A DNA stretch of 64,000 bases from Cymodocea nodosa (taxonomy: Eukaryota > Streptophyta > Magnoliopsida > Alismatales > Cymodoceaceae): positions 10,816,501 through 10,880,500 of the forward strand of contig CM072336.1 in assembly GCA_036874045.1 (NCBI GenBank). The letters run 5' to 3'. The translations under genes and the position numbers were made by a program. The notes beneath the pieces are model-generated. The model searched no databases. It worked only from the letters and a program-made list of their open reading frames with translations, and was not told where the DNA came from. Positions within the stretch are counted from its first letter, which is position 1; each line of letters begins with the position of its first letter. Shown here one piece after another: positions 45,264 to 57,369 of this stretch.

Positions 45264-48200
45264 TGTTGATTAATCTTTGCTGTGCACTGTAGAACTTAGT
45301 AGAAGTAAAGATTATGAAGCTAGGGTTTTACCAAGGTAGAAACACGAAAGGTTGTGTAAAATGTCAATTTGTGCATTTTATATATGTTAATTCATGCATA
45401 TTAAGGATTATAAGTCATCATTATATATGTTCTTATAAAGGATTACATGACAATCATATTTTTAGACATATGCATGAATTAGGGATTAAATAGTTGATAA
45501 TGTACAAATTTATCCTTTATCAATTAAACACCTAGTCAATAGCCATTGTATTAGACATAATTCTTATAATTCTTCAATGTATGACTTTATATACATTGTA
45601 TAATTGCCAAATCACTTAAATATGATGTTAAACTAAAGAACTTTAAGTAATTCATGTATGCACATGTGAAGAAGTTGTGGACCAAAACTTTCCTAATTTG
45701 GCAACTTTCCATATATGGTAACTTATGCATACATGTATACTATATTTGCATCATATGATTTATATTCAATGTATATGTGCATCCAACTTGGTTTTGAGTT
45801 TTATAGGTCAATAAATCATGAAATCAAGGTGGATCAAAGAGGAAAAAAACGTGGGCCATTGGATGCAACTTATTGGAGCCTAAGCAACAAAAGCCTAGAG
45901 TATTTAAAGTGTTTGACCACTCAATTCTAGGCTATCTCCTCCTCTTCCAACACATTGCAACTGGTGGTTCCAGCCATTCCAGCATCTTCATCCAGAAAGT
46001 CTCATCTTCCCCTTGATCTTGAACAAGCTCTCTTCAAGAATGGTGAGCTTTGGCGTCTTCCACTCCTCCTAGAAGACACCTTCTCTTCAATTCAGATGGT
46101 CATACGTTAGGATCTCCTTGGGCGTTCATCTTGGTGGATTGGGAGGCTCGTGTGACTAATTTGAAGTGGAGCAAAAGGTTAGGATCTTCAGGGTTGAGTC
46201 ATCGGAAGCACCATTCTTAGATGTGGAAGCCAAAGTTGTGGGTCTTGGAGGCAAGATCTTGAGGACGTGCACCACTCTTCTTCAAGGCAACCTTAGAAGC
46301 TTCACTTGGACGTGCTACAGGTGGTGACAGCCCTATGGAGCATCGATTTCAAGGACTTTGGGGAGTCATTGCTTGAAGAAACGTGGAGGATTAAAAGGTA
46401 TGATGGAAAGGAGAGATCCTCATACTAGTTTTCATGTTTTACAATTTTATATGTATGAGTATAGTTTGAGTATGTGGAAGAATGAAATTCTATGCATAAA
46501 TCTTTGTTTCAAATGTTCTAAATTAAAGATTATATATTGTTTTGATGTTAATTGATATAAGAATTGAGTTCATATCATATGTTTCGTATGAATGCATGTG
46601 ATGATGTGAATTGTGAAGGCAGTTTTCCGTTTCTTAGATGGCCAGAATGTTAGTAGCTTTTCTTCGAATTGTATGCACTTGTTTGTCATCTCTAAATTCT
46701 ATTTTTTGTTTCGTTTTGTAAGTATAATGAGTGTAGAACAAGTTTACAAAGTTTTAGAATTTTTTAGAATGTTTTTCAAAGCTTTTCAATTTTATTTTAT
46801 GAAGGTATCAGCGGTTTTGAGTCTCTGTTGAGTGCTAGTTTTGAGCTCGACGCCTGTGCTATGCTTGGATCGTGTATTTTGTGGAATTCAGTTTTGTAAA
46901 TTTTCCTTGTTAGTGTAACGGATCTACTTTCAAGGTGTGCTTATTTCGTAGCATTTCATGAAGATTTGACGGAGATTTGATTTTTGAACCGAAGGTGCAT
47001 TTTTGGAAAGTTTCCATAACTGTTTGTGCCCCTTTCTTAAATAAGATATGTCCAACTTTTTAAGTTGATTTAATCGACGAAATCACTGCCATTTTAAAGA
47101 TATTCCGAGGATCTTTCCAACTGTTATTTATTTTGGATTTTTAAACATTCAAGTTGGAAGTTATTAGAGTTAAAAGTCAAGCGTAAATTCTGTGATTTCT
47201 AGATTAATACTCATTGATTTCTTAAATATCTTATCATAACTAATTGGATTTTGGGGTAATCTTATAAACCTTAATTGTGCTACGAATTTTGTATATTAAT
47301 ATTAAGTAATTAGAGTTTAATTATGAATTAGTTTAATGTGGATATTTAATCGGATAATCATTTTAATAAAATTATTTAAGACAAACTCCTTGTGGATTCG
47401 ACTCGTACTTGGACATACTTATTACAATGGGCACCGTGCGCATGCGTATATAAATGTAAAATTTGCGCTTTTGCCATTTAATTTAACAACACATAAAAGC
47501 GTTTACAGGTTGTCAATAAAACATTTATAACTCTTCAAGTTTATAAACAGATAAATGGATTCAATCATTGAAATCATAAATATAAGATTCATTACTGATA
47601 AATAACTCGAGTGCTTACAATAACTGTATGAGTTTTACAACCGATAAAAGCAGAATTCTTAGCGTAACTGTTCGTGTAAAGAAAATAACTTCGGGCTAAG
47701 TGAAAAGTGAGAAAACTCGAAGACTTATAGTAACTATTTGAGTTTTGTGAGTAGTAAAGCACATAACTATATGACAAACGAGAATAGTTATTGGTAGAGA
47801 TTAAGTCTTTCAAAAAAATATAAGAATATAAAAATATAAGATTAACTATTCGAGTTTCTTGAATGGATAGGTGTGAAAGTCGAAGAGTTAAACAGAACTG
47901 TTTGAGTTTCAACTGAGACATAATAAAGCAATGAAATTCAACACGTGTATAATTCTAACTTAAGGTGTTCAGATATTTTTGGATACTTATAAACCTAACT
48001 ATTCGATGCTCAGATGCATTTCGGAGAGTTACCAGATAACTTATCGAACATTCACTTAAGATATGCATTTAGGCTTCGACACGTGTACTTCAGGAAATAA
48101 TAAAATATTCTATTGAACGTTTAAAACATAACTGTTTGATATACATACAATATAGTCTTTCGAAATCACAGAAAATTCGGATACTTAAGAATTAAAAAAA

Positions 48201-49391
48201 AAAACTTGTATTTCACCAACAGTTTAGAAATGTACTTAATGTTAATTTCCTAAAATTATGCAGATTCTTTCATGAAAACATATAATAGTTCATAAGAGTT
48301 GAATTATTATATAAGAAATTACTCCCCTTACATAAATGTAGTCTAAAGAATCTATGGCATACTTAAACTGGATTGCCAAGCCCTAAGTAGATTTGGCTTT
48401 AAAAGGTCAAATAGGTTACTTAAAAAGGATGCTAAGCGTTAAATAGATTTGAGTCTCTCTATTTTTTTTTAAAATATGAATTAAATATAGAAATAAGTAG
48501 TAGATTTAACAATTTAGACTTTTTGGCTTTTATCTTATTTAGTTTACAAAAGATAATTCATAGAGATGTACTTTCAAGAACTTTAAAAGAATTCAATAAT
48601 GAGTACATGAACTTAAGAAAATAAATAATGTATATTATGTGTAAAAAAAAAGATAACAACAAGGAAGAATAACAAAGATTATATGCACAGATTATGGCAG
48701 GATTGTTATAACACATTGAAAAATAAATTAAGCTTGAGTACATTGCCTCTTTTTTTTTTGTTTATATTCATATATATATATATATATTATGTATTACCTC
48801 CCACGATATCATATTTTTACGTGATCACAATCCCTTAGGGAAAGATAACCAATTACTCAATGACAAGTGAGAACAGGTAATTTTTTTTTTTTAATATAAT
48901 CTGAATTACTTGCAAAATGAGTTTTAAGTCAGCACATCCCAAACCAGTTGGTTTAAGTGACTAGGGTTTAAGATCTCCTAATGGACTTAATTACTCAAGT
49001 AATTGCAGACAAAAAAGAAATAAAACAAAACAGTAAATTAAATTAGAGGCAACCGCAAGACTTAATTTTTCTAACAGAATGTTAATAACTTTCCTTTAAT
49101 AAAAAGTACATACTTTCTATGTATTTTCCTGTTGAAATCTCTATAATAGCATATACATAAGTAACAAAAATACAGTTGGCACTCACATTGAATTAATTTA
49201 ACTTTCCTTAAGTAATCTTTTCTGAATTTTTCTTAAATAAATTGACTTCAATAAAACTCAAAATTTCATAAATTCTTAACTACTAGAAAACTGTAATTCG
49301 AAAATAGATATTTTGTTTTTTTTTTAATAATAAAGACATTAATTTCTAAAACTACCTTTTTAACAAACCAAAATGCAATGAACAGGACAAT
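45264..49391 (-). other. Element E pol-ORF3 spacer, interrupted by solo LTR I
   Basis: Non-coding. After I, it resumes at 47508 with a TATA-like TTATAAATG (about 47521-47530, minus), an AGTTA-motif array to about 48185 (inverted pair at 48022-48046), the block resembling C's LTR start (48178-48335), and family-1 spacer to RNase H. A (TA)n run is at about 48772-48788. I's insertion separates the TATA-like signal from the ORF3 start by 2.15 kb. Confidence 0.65.
45355..47507 (+). mobile_element. Solo LTR I, Ty3/gypsy-like
   Basis: 2153 bases, TGTAAAATG...GTTTACA, flanked by the 5-bp duplication GGTTG at 45350-45354 and 47508-47512. Element D shows the empty site near 30138. The end resembles Athila/Tat LTR ends ('gtggattcgactcgtacttgg', a 21-base stretch at 47391-47411, abbreviated here). 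There are no coding domains; small ORFs inside are chance. Orientation is judged from that 3'-end signature. GC content is higher at 45950-46350. Confidence 0.82.
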
Positions 49392-50025
49392 TTAAACATT
49401 AGATAACCTACAGATACCAAGTTCTAATCATAATTTTGAAAAGGTATTTTCATCTAAGGGTTTTGTAAATAGATCTGCTAATTATTATGTGGTAGGAACA
49501 AAATTTAATACTATTTTTCCTTTTATAACATTATCCCTTAGAAAATGATGTCGAACTTCTATATGTTTTGCTCATGAATGTAAGATAGGATTTTTAGACA
49601 AACTTATTACAGAACTACTATCACAGAAAATCTTAGTTGGTTCATAGTCTAAATTAAATCTTTTAAAGTTTGTCTGATCCACAGGATTTGAGCATAGCAA
49701 AGTGCAGCAGCTATATATTCAGCTTCAATTTTAGATAATGCTACACAATTTTGCTTTTTGCTAAACCATGACACTAAAGAATTTCCTAATAATTGACAAG
49801 TGCCACTAGTGCTTTTTCTTTCAGACTTACATCCTGCGAAATCAGCATCACTATAACCTAGTAAGTTTAAAGAACTGTGTTTAAAGTAAAACAGTCCAAA
49901 ATTGATGGTTCCTAATAGATATTTAAAAATTCGTTTAACAGCAAGTAGGTGTGATTCCTTAGGATTAGATTGATATCTAGCACAAGTACACACACTAAAC
50001 ATAATATCTAGTCGGCTAGCTGTTA
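49392..50025 (-). pseudogene. Element E RNase H
   Basis: GYSDADFAGCKSERKSTSGTCQ and WFSKKQNCVAL are present in the open part 49649-50002, with SDAD intact. The C-terminal part (HHFLRDNVIKGKI...) lies at 49392-49650 in another frame after a one-base loss near 49650. Confidence 0.86.
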
Positions 50026-50900
50026 AATAAAGTAATGAACCAATCTTACTTCTATATTATTTTACATCTATAGTTTTTCTAGAGTCATCTTTATCCAACT
50101 TGGTGATAGTACTCATTGGTGTATTTTTTGTTTTAGTGTTGTCTAAACCAAACCTCTTTAATAAATCTTGAGTATATTTTTCTTATGAAATAAAAGTACC
50201 TTGATCTAATTGCTTAATTTGTAAGCCTAAAAAAAATGATAGTTCACCCATCATACTCATTTCAAATTGATTAGTCATGTCTTTCGAAAAGGACTCAACT
50301 AATTTATCATTTGTTGCTCCAAATATGATGTTATCTACATAGATTTGAACTACCAATATATCTTTTCGATCTTCTTGATAAAAAGAGTGTGATCTGCCTT
50401 TCCCATAGAATACCCTTTTTCCATAAGAAATTTAGATAATCTCTCATACTAAGACCTAGGGGCTTGTTTAAGGCCATTTAGTGCCTTCTTAAGCTTATAA
50501 ACATATTCAAGATGTTTTGAATCTTCAAAACCTGAAGGTTGTTTTACATACACTTCTTCTTTTATATATCCATTTAAAAAAGCAATCTTAACATCCATTT
50601 GATATAATTTGAAATCCATATAACAAGCATATGCTAATAAAATTCGTATTGATTCTAATCTAGCAATAAGAGCAAATGTTTCATCATAGTCAATTCCTTC
50701 CTCTTGCTTGTAACCTTGAGCAACTAATCTAGCTTTATTTTTAACTATATGTCCATCTTGATCTACTTTGTTTCTAAATACCCACATTGTTCTTATTATG
50801 GACTGATTTTCGAGTGGTGGAACTAGATCCCATACCTCATTTCTTATAAATTGATTTAGCTCATCTTGCATAGCTAAATATCAAAATTCATTTTCTAAGG
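50026..50900 (-). pseudogene. Element E reverse transcriptase, catalytic site mutated
   Basis: Open at 50449-50871: [69 protein letters not shown] (regions). The catalytic loop around 50330-50345 reads YVDN instead of YVDD through one G-to-A change (coding strand). The enzyme would be dead even without its stops. Confidence 0.87.
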
Positions 50901-50970
50901 CATCTTTAATTTTCTTAGGTTCTAGTAAAGAAACAAATGAATAAGCACCACAAATGTTTACTACTGATGA

Positions 50971-52240
50971 TCAAGTCCTAACTCCTTGATTAGGATCGCC
51001 TATTATCTGATCAATAGGATGAGATGAAGCATAACGCCAATTTCTATATTGTTCCATATTTTCTATAGGTACGACATTATTTTCTTCTAAATTTTCATCA
51101 TTCAAATTTATATTTCTTATTTCGTCAGATAATCTCTCAATTTCTCTATCAACATCATTTGGTATCATTTTTGGGAGAATTTCTGAATCAAAGTTTTCAG
51201 TATGTCTAACATCCAAATGAGAATTTTCATGAAATTTCACATGTAGGGTTTCCTCAATGGTTTTTGTTGATTTGTTAAAAACTCTATATGCCTTACTTCT
51301 AGTGGAATAACCAATAAAAATACCCTCATCTGATTTGGCTCTAAATTTGTCTCTTCGTTCCTTAGTGTTTAAAATAAAACACTTACAGCCAAACAGTTTT
51401 AAATAACTTATTTTGGGAACCCTGTTATACCATTTCTCATAAGGAGTTTTATCTAAAATTGGTTTTAGATGTACTCTATTTATAACATAGCATGTTGTAT
51501 GAATTGCTTCTGCCTAAAGAAATAGGGGTAACTTATTCTCATTTAGCATGGTTCTGAACATTTCCTGAAGTGATCTGTTTTTACGTTCTACCATCCCATT
51601 TTGTGAAGGAGCTCTTGGAAATGAGTACTTATGATTTATGCCTAATTCTTCACAAAAGGTGTCCATTTGATCATTATCGAATTCTGTACCATGATCACTC
51701 CTAAGTTTTTGAATTTTAACATTTTGCTCATTCTGAACTTTATTATAGAATATCTTAAATATTTCAAAAAATTCAGTTTTATTAGCTAGAAAATAGACCC
51801 AAGTAAATCTAGGATAGTCATCAACTAGTACAAAAGCATAATGTTTACCTCCTAGACTGGTTGTCCTAGTAGGTCAAAATAAATCCATATGCACAAGTTC
51901 TAATACTCTTTTGCTTGTTATTTCATTTAAACTTTTAAAGGATGTTTTATGTAATTTACCTAGTTGATATGCATCACACATAAACTCTTTTGAGTACTTA
52001 ATACTAGATAAACCTCTAACTAGATTCTTTTTAGACAGCTTTTGTAATAATTTTAAGTTTGAGTGTCTTAGCCTTTTATGCCATAAAATAACTTCATCTG
52101 ATTTTGCAATTAAGCAAGCATTGTCTTTAATAATATCAGAAGGAAAATTTAAAATACAAACGGATCCTTTCTTGTATGTAGTGAATAAAATTTTGTTTGT
52201 AGACATGTCCATAATTTTACAGTAATCTTTTACAAAAATT
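50971..52240 (-). pseudogene. Element E integrase and linker
   Basis: Zinc region WHKRLRHSN...CDAYQLGKLH (one Cys changed to Tyr, and RLGH to RLRH). VHMDLF precedes a stop where G is expected (a C-to-A transversion on the plus strand, 51875). Further pieces hold LRSDHGTEFDN and SQNGMVERKNRSLQEM. The linker (50971-51240) resembles 2822-3055 of A. Confidence 0.84.
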
Positions 52241-52500
52241 ACTCTATAAAACTTCATTAAAACAGGAATACTCAATAAATTAAAACCTAAGTTTTCCACT
52301 AATAAGACATCATTTATAAAGCATTTCTTAGTTACCTGAACCTTGTTAGACCCAAGGATATTTGTTTTGCTTTTATTTCTAAACCTAACTTGTCCGTTCT
52401 TGGGCTTTGTTATTTCTGTAAGTAATCGTATATCTCCAATCATGTGGCTGAATGCTCCACTGTCTATTATCCATTTTGATTTGTGTACCTACAAAACAAT
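52241..52500 (-). pseudogene. Element E aspartic protease
   Basis: WIIDSGAFSHMIGDIR (52425-52475) with an intact Asp-Ser-Gly. VRFRNKSKTNILGSN and NLGFNLLSIPVLMKF follow. The frame is open into the pre-integrase region. Confidence 0.8.
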
Positions 52501-54368
52501 CAAAAAGAGATTTTATCTCTTGGAACCCATTTTTGAGTGGGTCCAAGAATTTTAGAGAGAGTCATATCAAAATTATCAATATTTTTAAACTTCAACTTAT
52601 TTATTTTCTAATAATTATTCTTGTGTTTCTCTCTTATAGTGTTATAATTATCAAAACATTTATCTCTATGTAAACTAGAGTTGAAATTTTCATTTCTGAC
52701 ATTATTTGATTTTTGATTCCAATATCTGATATTCTTTAAATATGAAGAAAATTGATCAAGAATATTAAAATTCTCAAATAACTTAGCTTGATTTTTCTGA
52801 AAATTTCTTTTTACATTCTTACATCGTGTGCTATCATTTATATGCTGTAGTTTATCAATTTGCACATATTTATCTCCCTTTTTAATCACACATGGAATAG
52901 TTTTTCTTTTACTATTCTTAGTACTGGAAATAAAGACATTATTTTTAGTTGTACCATCATGCTATATATAATTTTCAGAAGATGTATCGTGTAAACCAAT
53001 ACCATGTTTTTCTACATCTGATATTTTACTACTAAGTTCATTTGTTATAGTTTGACTCTTATTCCGTTTACTTAATACAGCCTTTTGATCACAAACCTTA
53101 ATCTTTAACATATCAATTTTTGAATTTAAATCAGTAATAGTCAGTTCCAATTTTTCAATTTCACAGATCATTTTCTTCTTATCAGCAATTAAATTTTCAC
53201 AATTAGCATGCAATTTTCTTTCTATAGTAGTAAACTTTAAAATTTCATGTGCATGCCTTTGATTTTCTTCTTTAAATTTATTCAACGTAGAGTTTAGAAA
53301 ATCAATCTTATTTTCAAATTCATCTAGCATTTTCCTAGTGTTCTTTCTTTCTATTTTGACTTTCTTATATTTTCTAGCTAGTCTATTGTATTCAACAAGT
53401 AATCCATCAAAACTATCAAAGTTAGCATTTTGATCAGAGGATACCTCACTAGATTTTGCCATGAAGCATTCATTTGCTAGATTTTCTTCTGAATCTGATG
53501 TTTATGAGGATTCATTGTCTAATGTTGAATAATTTGTTTCTTCACTTTGTGAAGCTGAAGAGTCATCCCATATCACTTTAAGTGCCCTTCTCTTTTTGAA
53601 TTTCTTACTCCTAAAATTCCTCCTCGAATTCTTCTTATCTTTGTTGAGGGAACAATCAGTTTGAAAGTGACCCGGTCTGTTGCACTTATAGCATATGCTT
53701 TTGTCTTTTGTGAATGACTTCTTTTCCATATCTCTAGATGTCTTTGTTGACCTGAAGTTCCTGCATTTCTTCAACAAATTTCTAAATTTTCTAGTCAACA
53801 ATAGTAAATCATCGTTAGAATCATTAGTGACTTCTGAGACTTTATCAGCCTCAAAAGCCAGATCCCTTCTATGATTTTTCTCTTTTGGATCTAAATGTTG
53901 TACTTCATAGGCTGTCAGATTTCCTATGAGATCATCTAGAGTATATGTATTTAATTCTTTGAACTCTTCAATAGATGTTGTCTTTTGAGCCCAAATTTTA
54001 GTTAAAGATCTAAGGATCTTTCTTACCAAGTATTTTTCCTCGAATTTCTTGCCTAAAGATTTTAATAAATTTACAATCTCAAGAAAACGAGAAAACATGT
54101 TAGAGATACATTTATTTTCATGCATTTTAAAAAGCCCATATATATTTACTAACATATTAATCTTAGATTCCTTGACCTGGTTAGTACCTTCGTTGGCAAC
54201 TTCTAATGCATGCCATATCTCATATGTAGTTTGATATGTAGAAACTTTATTAATTTGATCATGAGATAAAGTACAAAACAAGATATTTAAACCTTTAGCA
54301 TTCAGTGTCATTCGCTCCTTTTCATTAAAAGTCCAAGTATCATATGGAGTCGTAACTAACACTATAGG
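52501..54368 (-). pseudogene. Element E Gag (N-terminus removed by element G)
   Basis: Open at 53502-54362: PYDTWTFNEKERMTLNAKGL, YEIWHALEVANEGTNQVKES, a zinc knuckle CYKCNRPGHFQTDC (about 53645-53690). Then 52962-53462, a long Lys/Glu/Asn-rich coiled coil, followed by a basic tail (52608-52889). The first ~70 codons are cut off by G's insertion at 54369. Confidence 0.87.
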
Positions 54369-56876
54369 TGTAGGATCATATGGCTACACAAGAGGGGGGG
54401 TGAATTATGTATTTTTAATATTTTCTGAAATATAATTGAAACATTAAAACTCAAAAACAAGTCGAGACATTGTTTTCATAAAATCATTTTTATTCAAGGT
54501 TTCAATTACATTATACAATTTAATTCTCCTTAGAAATTGTAGATGCAATTATAACTCGATATCATGTATCATCTAAACAATTTCATAACTACAAACAGAG
54601 AAAACTAATTTGTGGAATTTAAAACATTTCTCCCTATTTGAGATCTTTCTTCTTCAGCAATTCTTCAATGACGAATATCTTGTCTTTCTCTGCTTCACCG
54701 AATTTGCTTTCTTCTAATACTTTAAATCTTCAGTGACATAAATAATACCTTGTTCTGCTTCACTGAATTTTCTTCCACCTAATACTTCAAATCTTCAACG
54801 ACATAAATTTAACCTTTTCTACTTCACTGAATTTTCTTCCACCTGAGAGATTTTCCCTGAAGAGGTGTTTTTGATCCCTAAAAAAGATTTTTCTTTTGGT
54901 GTGCAGGGATAGTTTGATCAACAAGAATTCTATGCCTTTTATATTGTATCTTCATTTCATACATATCCTTCACGTTTAATCACTACCAGTTTTCCACTTC
55001 TCCACCTCTTTTCTTTTTCCTTCATTGAAACACACACGTTCCGACCCACGTTTATATTTTGAATTTTCTTTTAATCATTAGTCCTAGATCTCTGAAAAAT
55101 TTCCTACAAAATAAACTTTCTCGTCCAAAGAATTTTCCATCAAGTGTAATAATAAGTTGTTACTTTAATGTTAAGTAAACGAGTAACACAAGTATATATA
55201 ACTTAACGTTTCTAACTTAACGAGTTCCTCATGTGCCATTTCACGTGACAATTACTGTAGCTAACTCAACGAACTATGTTCGTGGTGTTATGCTAACTCA
55301 ACAAACCAGCTTAACCTTTCTTTCGGAAGGTTAAACGATAACTCACCGAAAACAGTTTAAGTTTCGGATAGTTACGGTTGTAAGTCACCGAAAAACTCTT
55401 TATACCATAAAACTAGTGTGACACGTGTCAAGACCTGAAAACATGACTTAAGTTACCTTTTAGATAGTTACGATTGTAAGTCTCCGAAAAAAACATTAAC
55501 TCACCGATTCAAGAATAAACAAATGTTTTTATAATAAGAATTTTACCATGTGCAAAAATAACAACTTAAGTTTATAACGCTAACCTAACGTGTTGACTTA
55601 GTTTATACCTGTTATTGATATATATTCATATATTGTTTGTTGATGTTGAAATCCGGATATTACATTCTGTTATGCATGAAACAACATAGAATTCGTTGAA
55701 GGTTGTGCATGTTGTTTGCAGATTTGCAGTTTTGTTGATCTGTTATTATTCCAAGAGTTCATATGCGTTCTGGAGTGATTCTGCTTAATTGAAAATTCTG
55801 AAAAAAATCTTAATCGTGATATTATAAGCCTTCTATGATTCTGTAAAATTTCATAGCAAGCCAAGAAGATTTCTTGCCATTTTGAAGCTATAACTCTATC
55901 GAGAACAGAATTCGGTCTGAGACTCTTTTGTCGTGATTGTAACGTGTTTTTCACACAACTCAGATCTCATAAAAATTCGAATAAATATTTCATTAATATC
56001 TACATTGTCTATTTTGCAACGCATCTGATTTTGTAATTTTTGGTTGAGTAATTCGGGATTTATAAGGTTTTTTAACATACTGTTGTTAACGTGCAGAAGT
56101 TTCCAATTTTATGCATCATTTTCAATCCCCGAATTTTCAGTCATAACATTCGTGCGTTTTTAGGTGTGAAAATTTTTATTTGAAGTCCACATTAACAGGT
56201 CTAATTGAGATTAAATTTTCAGTCTAATCTGTTGATTGGTCGATAAATTAAAAATCCGTGGACTTACATTTTTTGTAGTCTAATCTATATTTGGAAAGTA
56301 TTTGCTTACCATATTCTTGTAATTAGAATCCTAGATTATCCCCATTTCTCTGTGGTTTGACCCATACTTGTTGACGTACTTCATTGGACGCCGTGCACAT
56401 GCGGTTATTAAATTTAAAACTTCTAAAATATCCAAACACAACTCAACGCGTTTAGTTATGTTAACTTAACGAATTAAACATGTGCACCTCACGTGATACA
56501 ATACAACATTCGTAACTTATAATTTCACCACGTGTACAACACTAACTTAACGAGTTCTCACGTGACCTCTATACAAACAAAACTCTAACTTAACGAGTTG
56601 TCTAAACGTGCACTGTTCATGATACAGAAGATATAACTTTAAAACATATCATGCTTTTCAATAAAAACACACGTTAACTTAACGTTTAGTTAAATGAGAA
56701 ATTAATGCAACGAAATGACTAGTTATTAACTTCAGATCCAATATAGACAAGTATTTATGCTAGTAAGCTTTTTCTGTATTAATTGATGATTTTAATTTCT
56801 TTTCACAAGCAATAGTAATTGAGAAAATATGATTATTTTTCATTCAGCACACATCATCAAAACAAAATACTCAACA
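54369..56876 (-). repeat. Element G 3' LTR (family 2) containing insert K
   Basis: Minus strand TGTTGAGTATTTTG...ATCCTACA, next to PPT ATCTCCCCCTTTTTGATG on its right. Without K it is about 1.66 kb, in line with H. AGTTA-type motifs lie at about 55180-55600 and 56440-56700; an inverted pair CGGAAGGTTA...TAACTCACCG is at 55324-55348. Confidence 0.87.
55603..56448 (-). mobile_element. Insert K: degenerate gypsy-type LTR fragment
   Basis: About 845 bases interrupt the LTR block that is continuous in H (24961-25000). On the plus strand the end has 'gtggtttgacccatacttg' and 'gccgtgcacatgcggtta', as in Athila/Tat LTR ends and in solo LTR I. No target duplication is convincing and about a dozen host bases are missing, so the borders are approximate. 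The ORFs inside (55670-56078, minus) are probably chance. Confidence 0.5.
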
Positions 56877-57369
56877 ATCTCCCCCTTTTTGATGATGACA
56901 AAATCATATAAAATCAATTATGAAATATGTTTAACTCAACAAAGCACCTTTGTTGGGTTAACTTTTAATCCAACAAACTTGTTTGTTGACTTAAGTTCAC
57001 TTAAGCTTATTTCTATTGTTTGTGTAAATTTTACCTCTTAGAACTAAAACTCTCAGATGTCAATAATTATATAAGTATCAGTTTTCTAATTATCATGTAT
57101 CAGATTACAATAACCATTTAAATATCATCTCTTTTTATAATATATATGCAATTAAGATCATAATCATCTTTTTATAATATTTCTCCCCTTTTTGTCATTA
57201 ATCAAAAAGATAATTACAGAGAATATATATATATAAGAGATATATTTACAACAACTCTTTTTGTAAACAAGAATAATAATTTAACACCTTTACAGAAAAA
57301 TGTATTGTTCAATGAATCAAACAAGTAATACAAATATTACATTTTGTATTCAGAAACAAACAAAAATAG
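56877..57369 (-). other. Element G 3' tail with two PPT-like tracts
   Basis: True PPT next to the LTR at 56877-56899; a second AAAAAGGGGAGAAA-like tract (minus) at about 57179-57196. No gene. Confidence 0.78.

Larger units (their letters stand above)
32973..54368 (-). mobile_element. Element E: family-1 Sirevirus-like copia, split by F, I and G
   Basis: 3' LTR 32973-34174, tail, ORF3 (34454-45263, interrupted by F), spacer (interrupted by solo LTR I), RNase H from 49392, RT, integrase, protease, and Gag up to 54368. There element G interrupts; the remaining Gag start and 5' LTR lie right of the window. It is inserted in D's RT; the left target copy would be AAAAG at 32968-32972. This is the best-preserved family-1 copy for reconstructing domain order. 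Confidence 0.87.

Noticed and set aside
45355-47507. A host gene in the GC-richer stretch near 45950-46350
   Set aside because: The stretch lies inside a TG...CA unit with a perfect target duplication. No ORF or splice structure is convincing.
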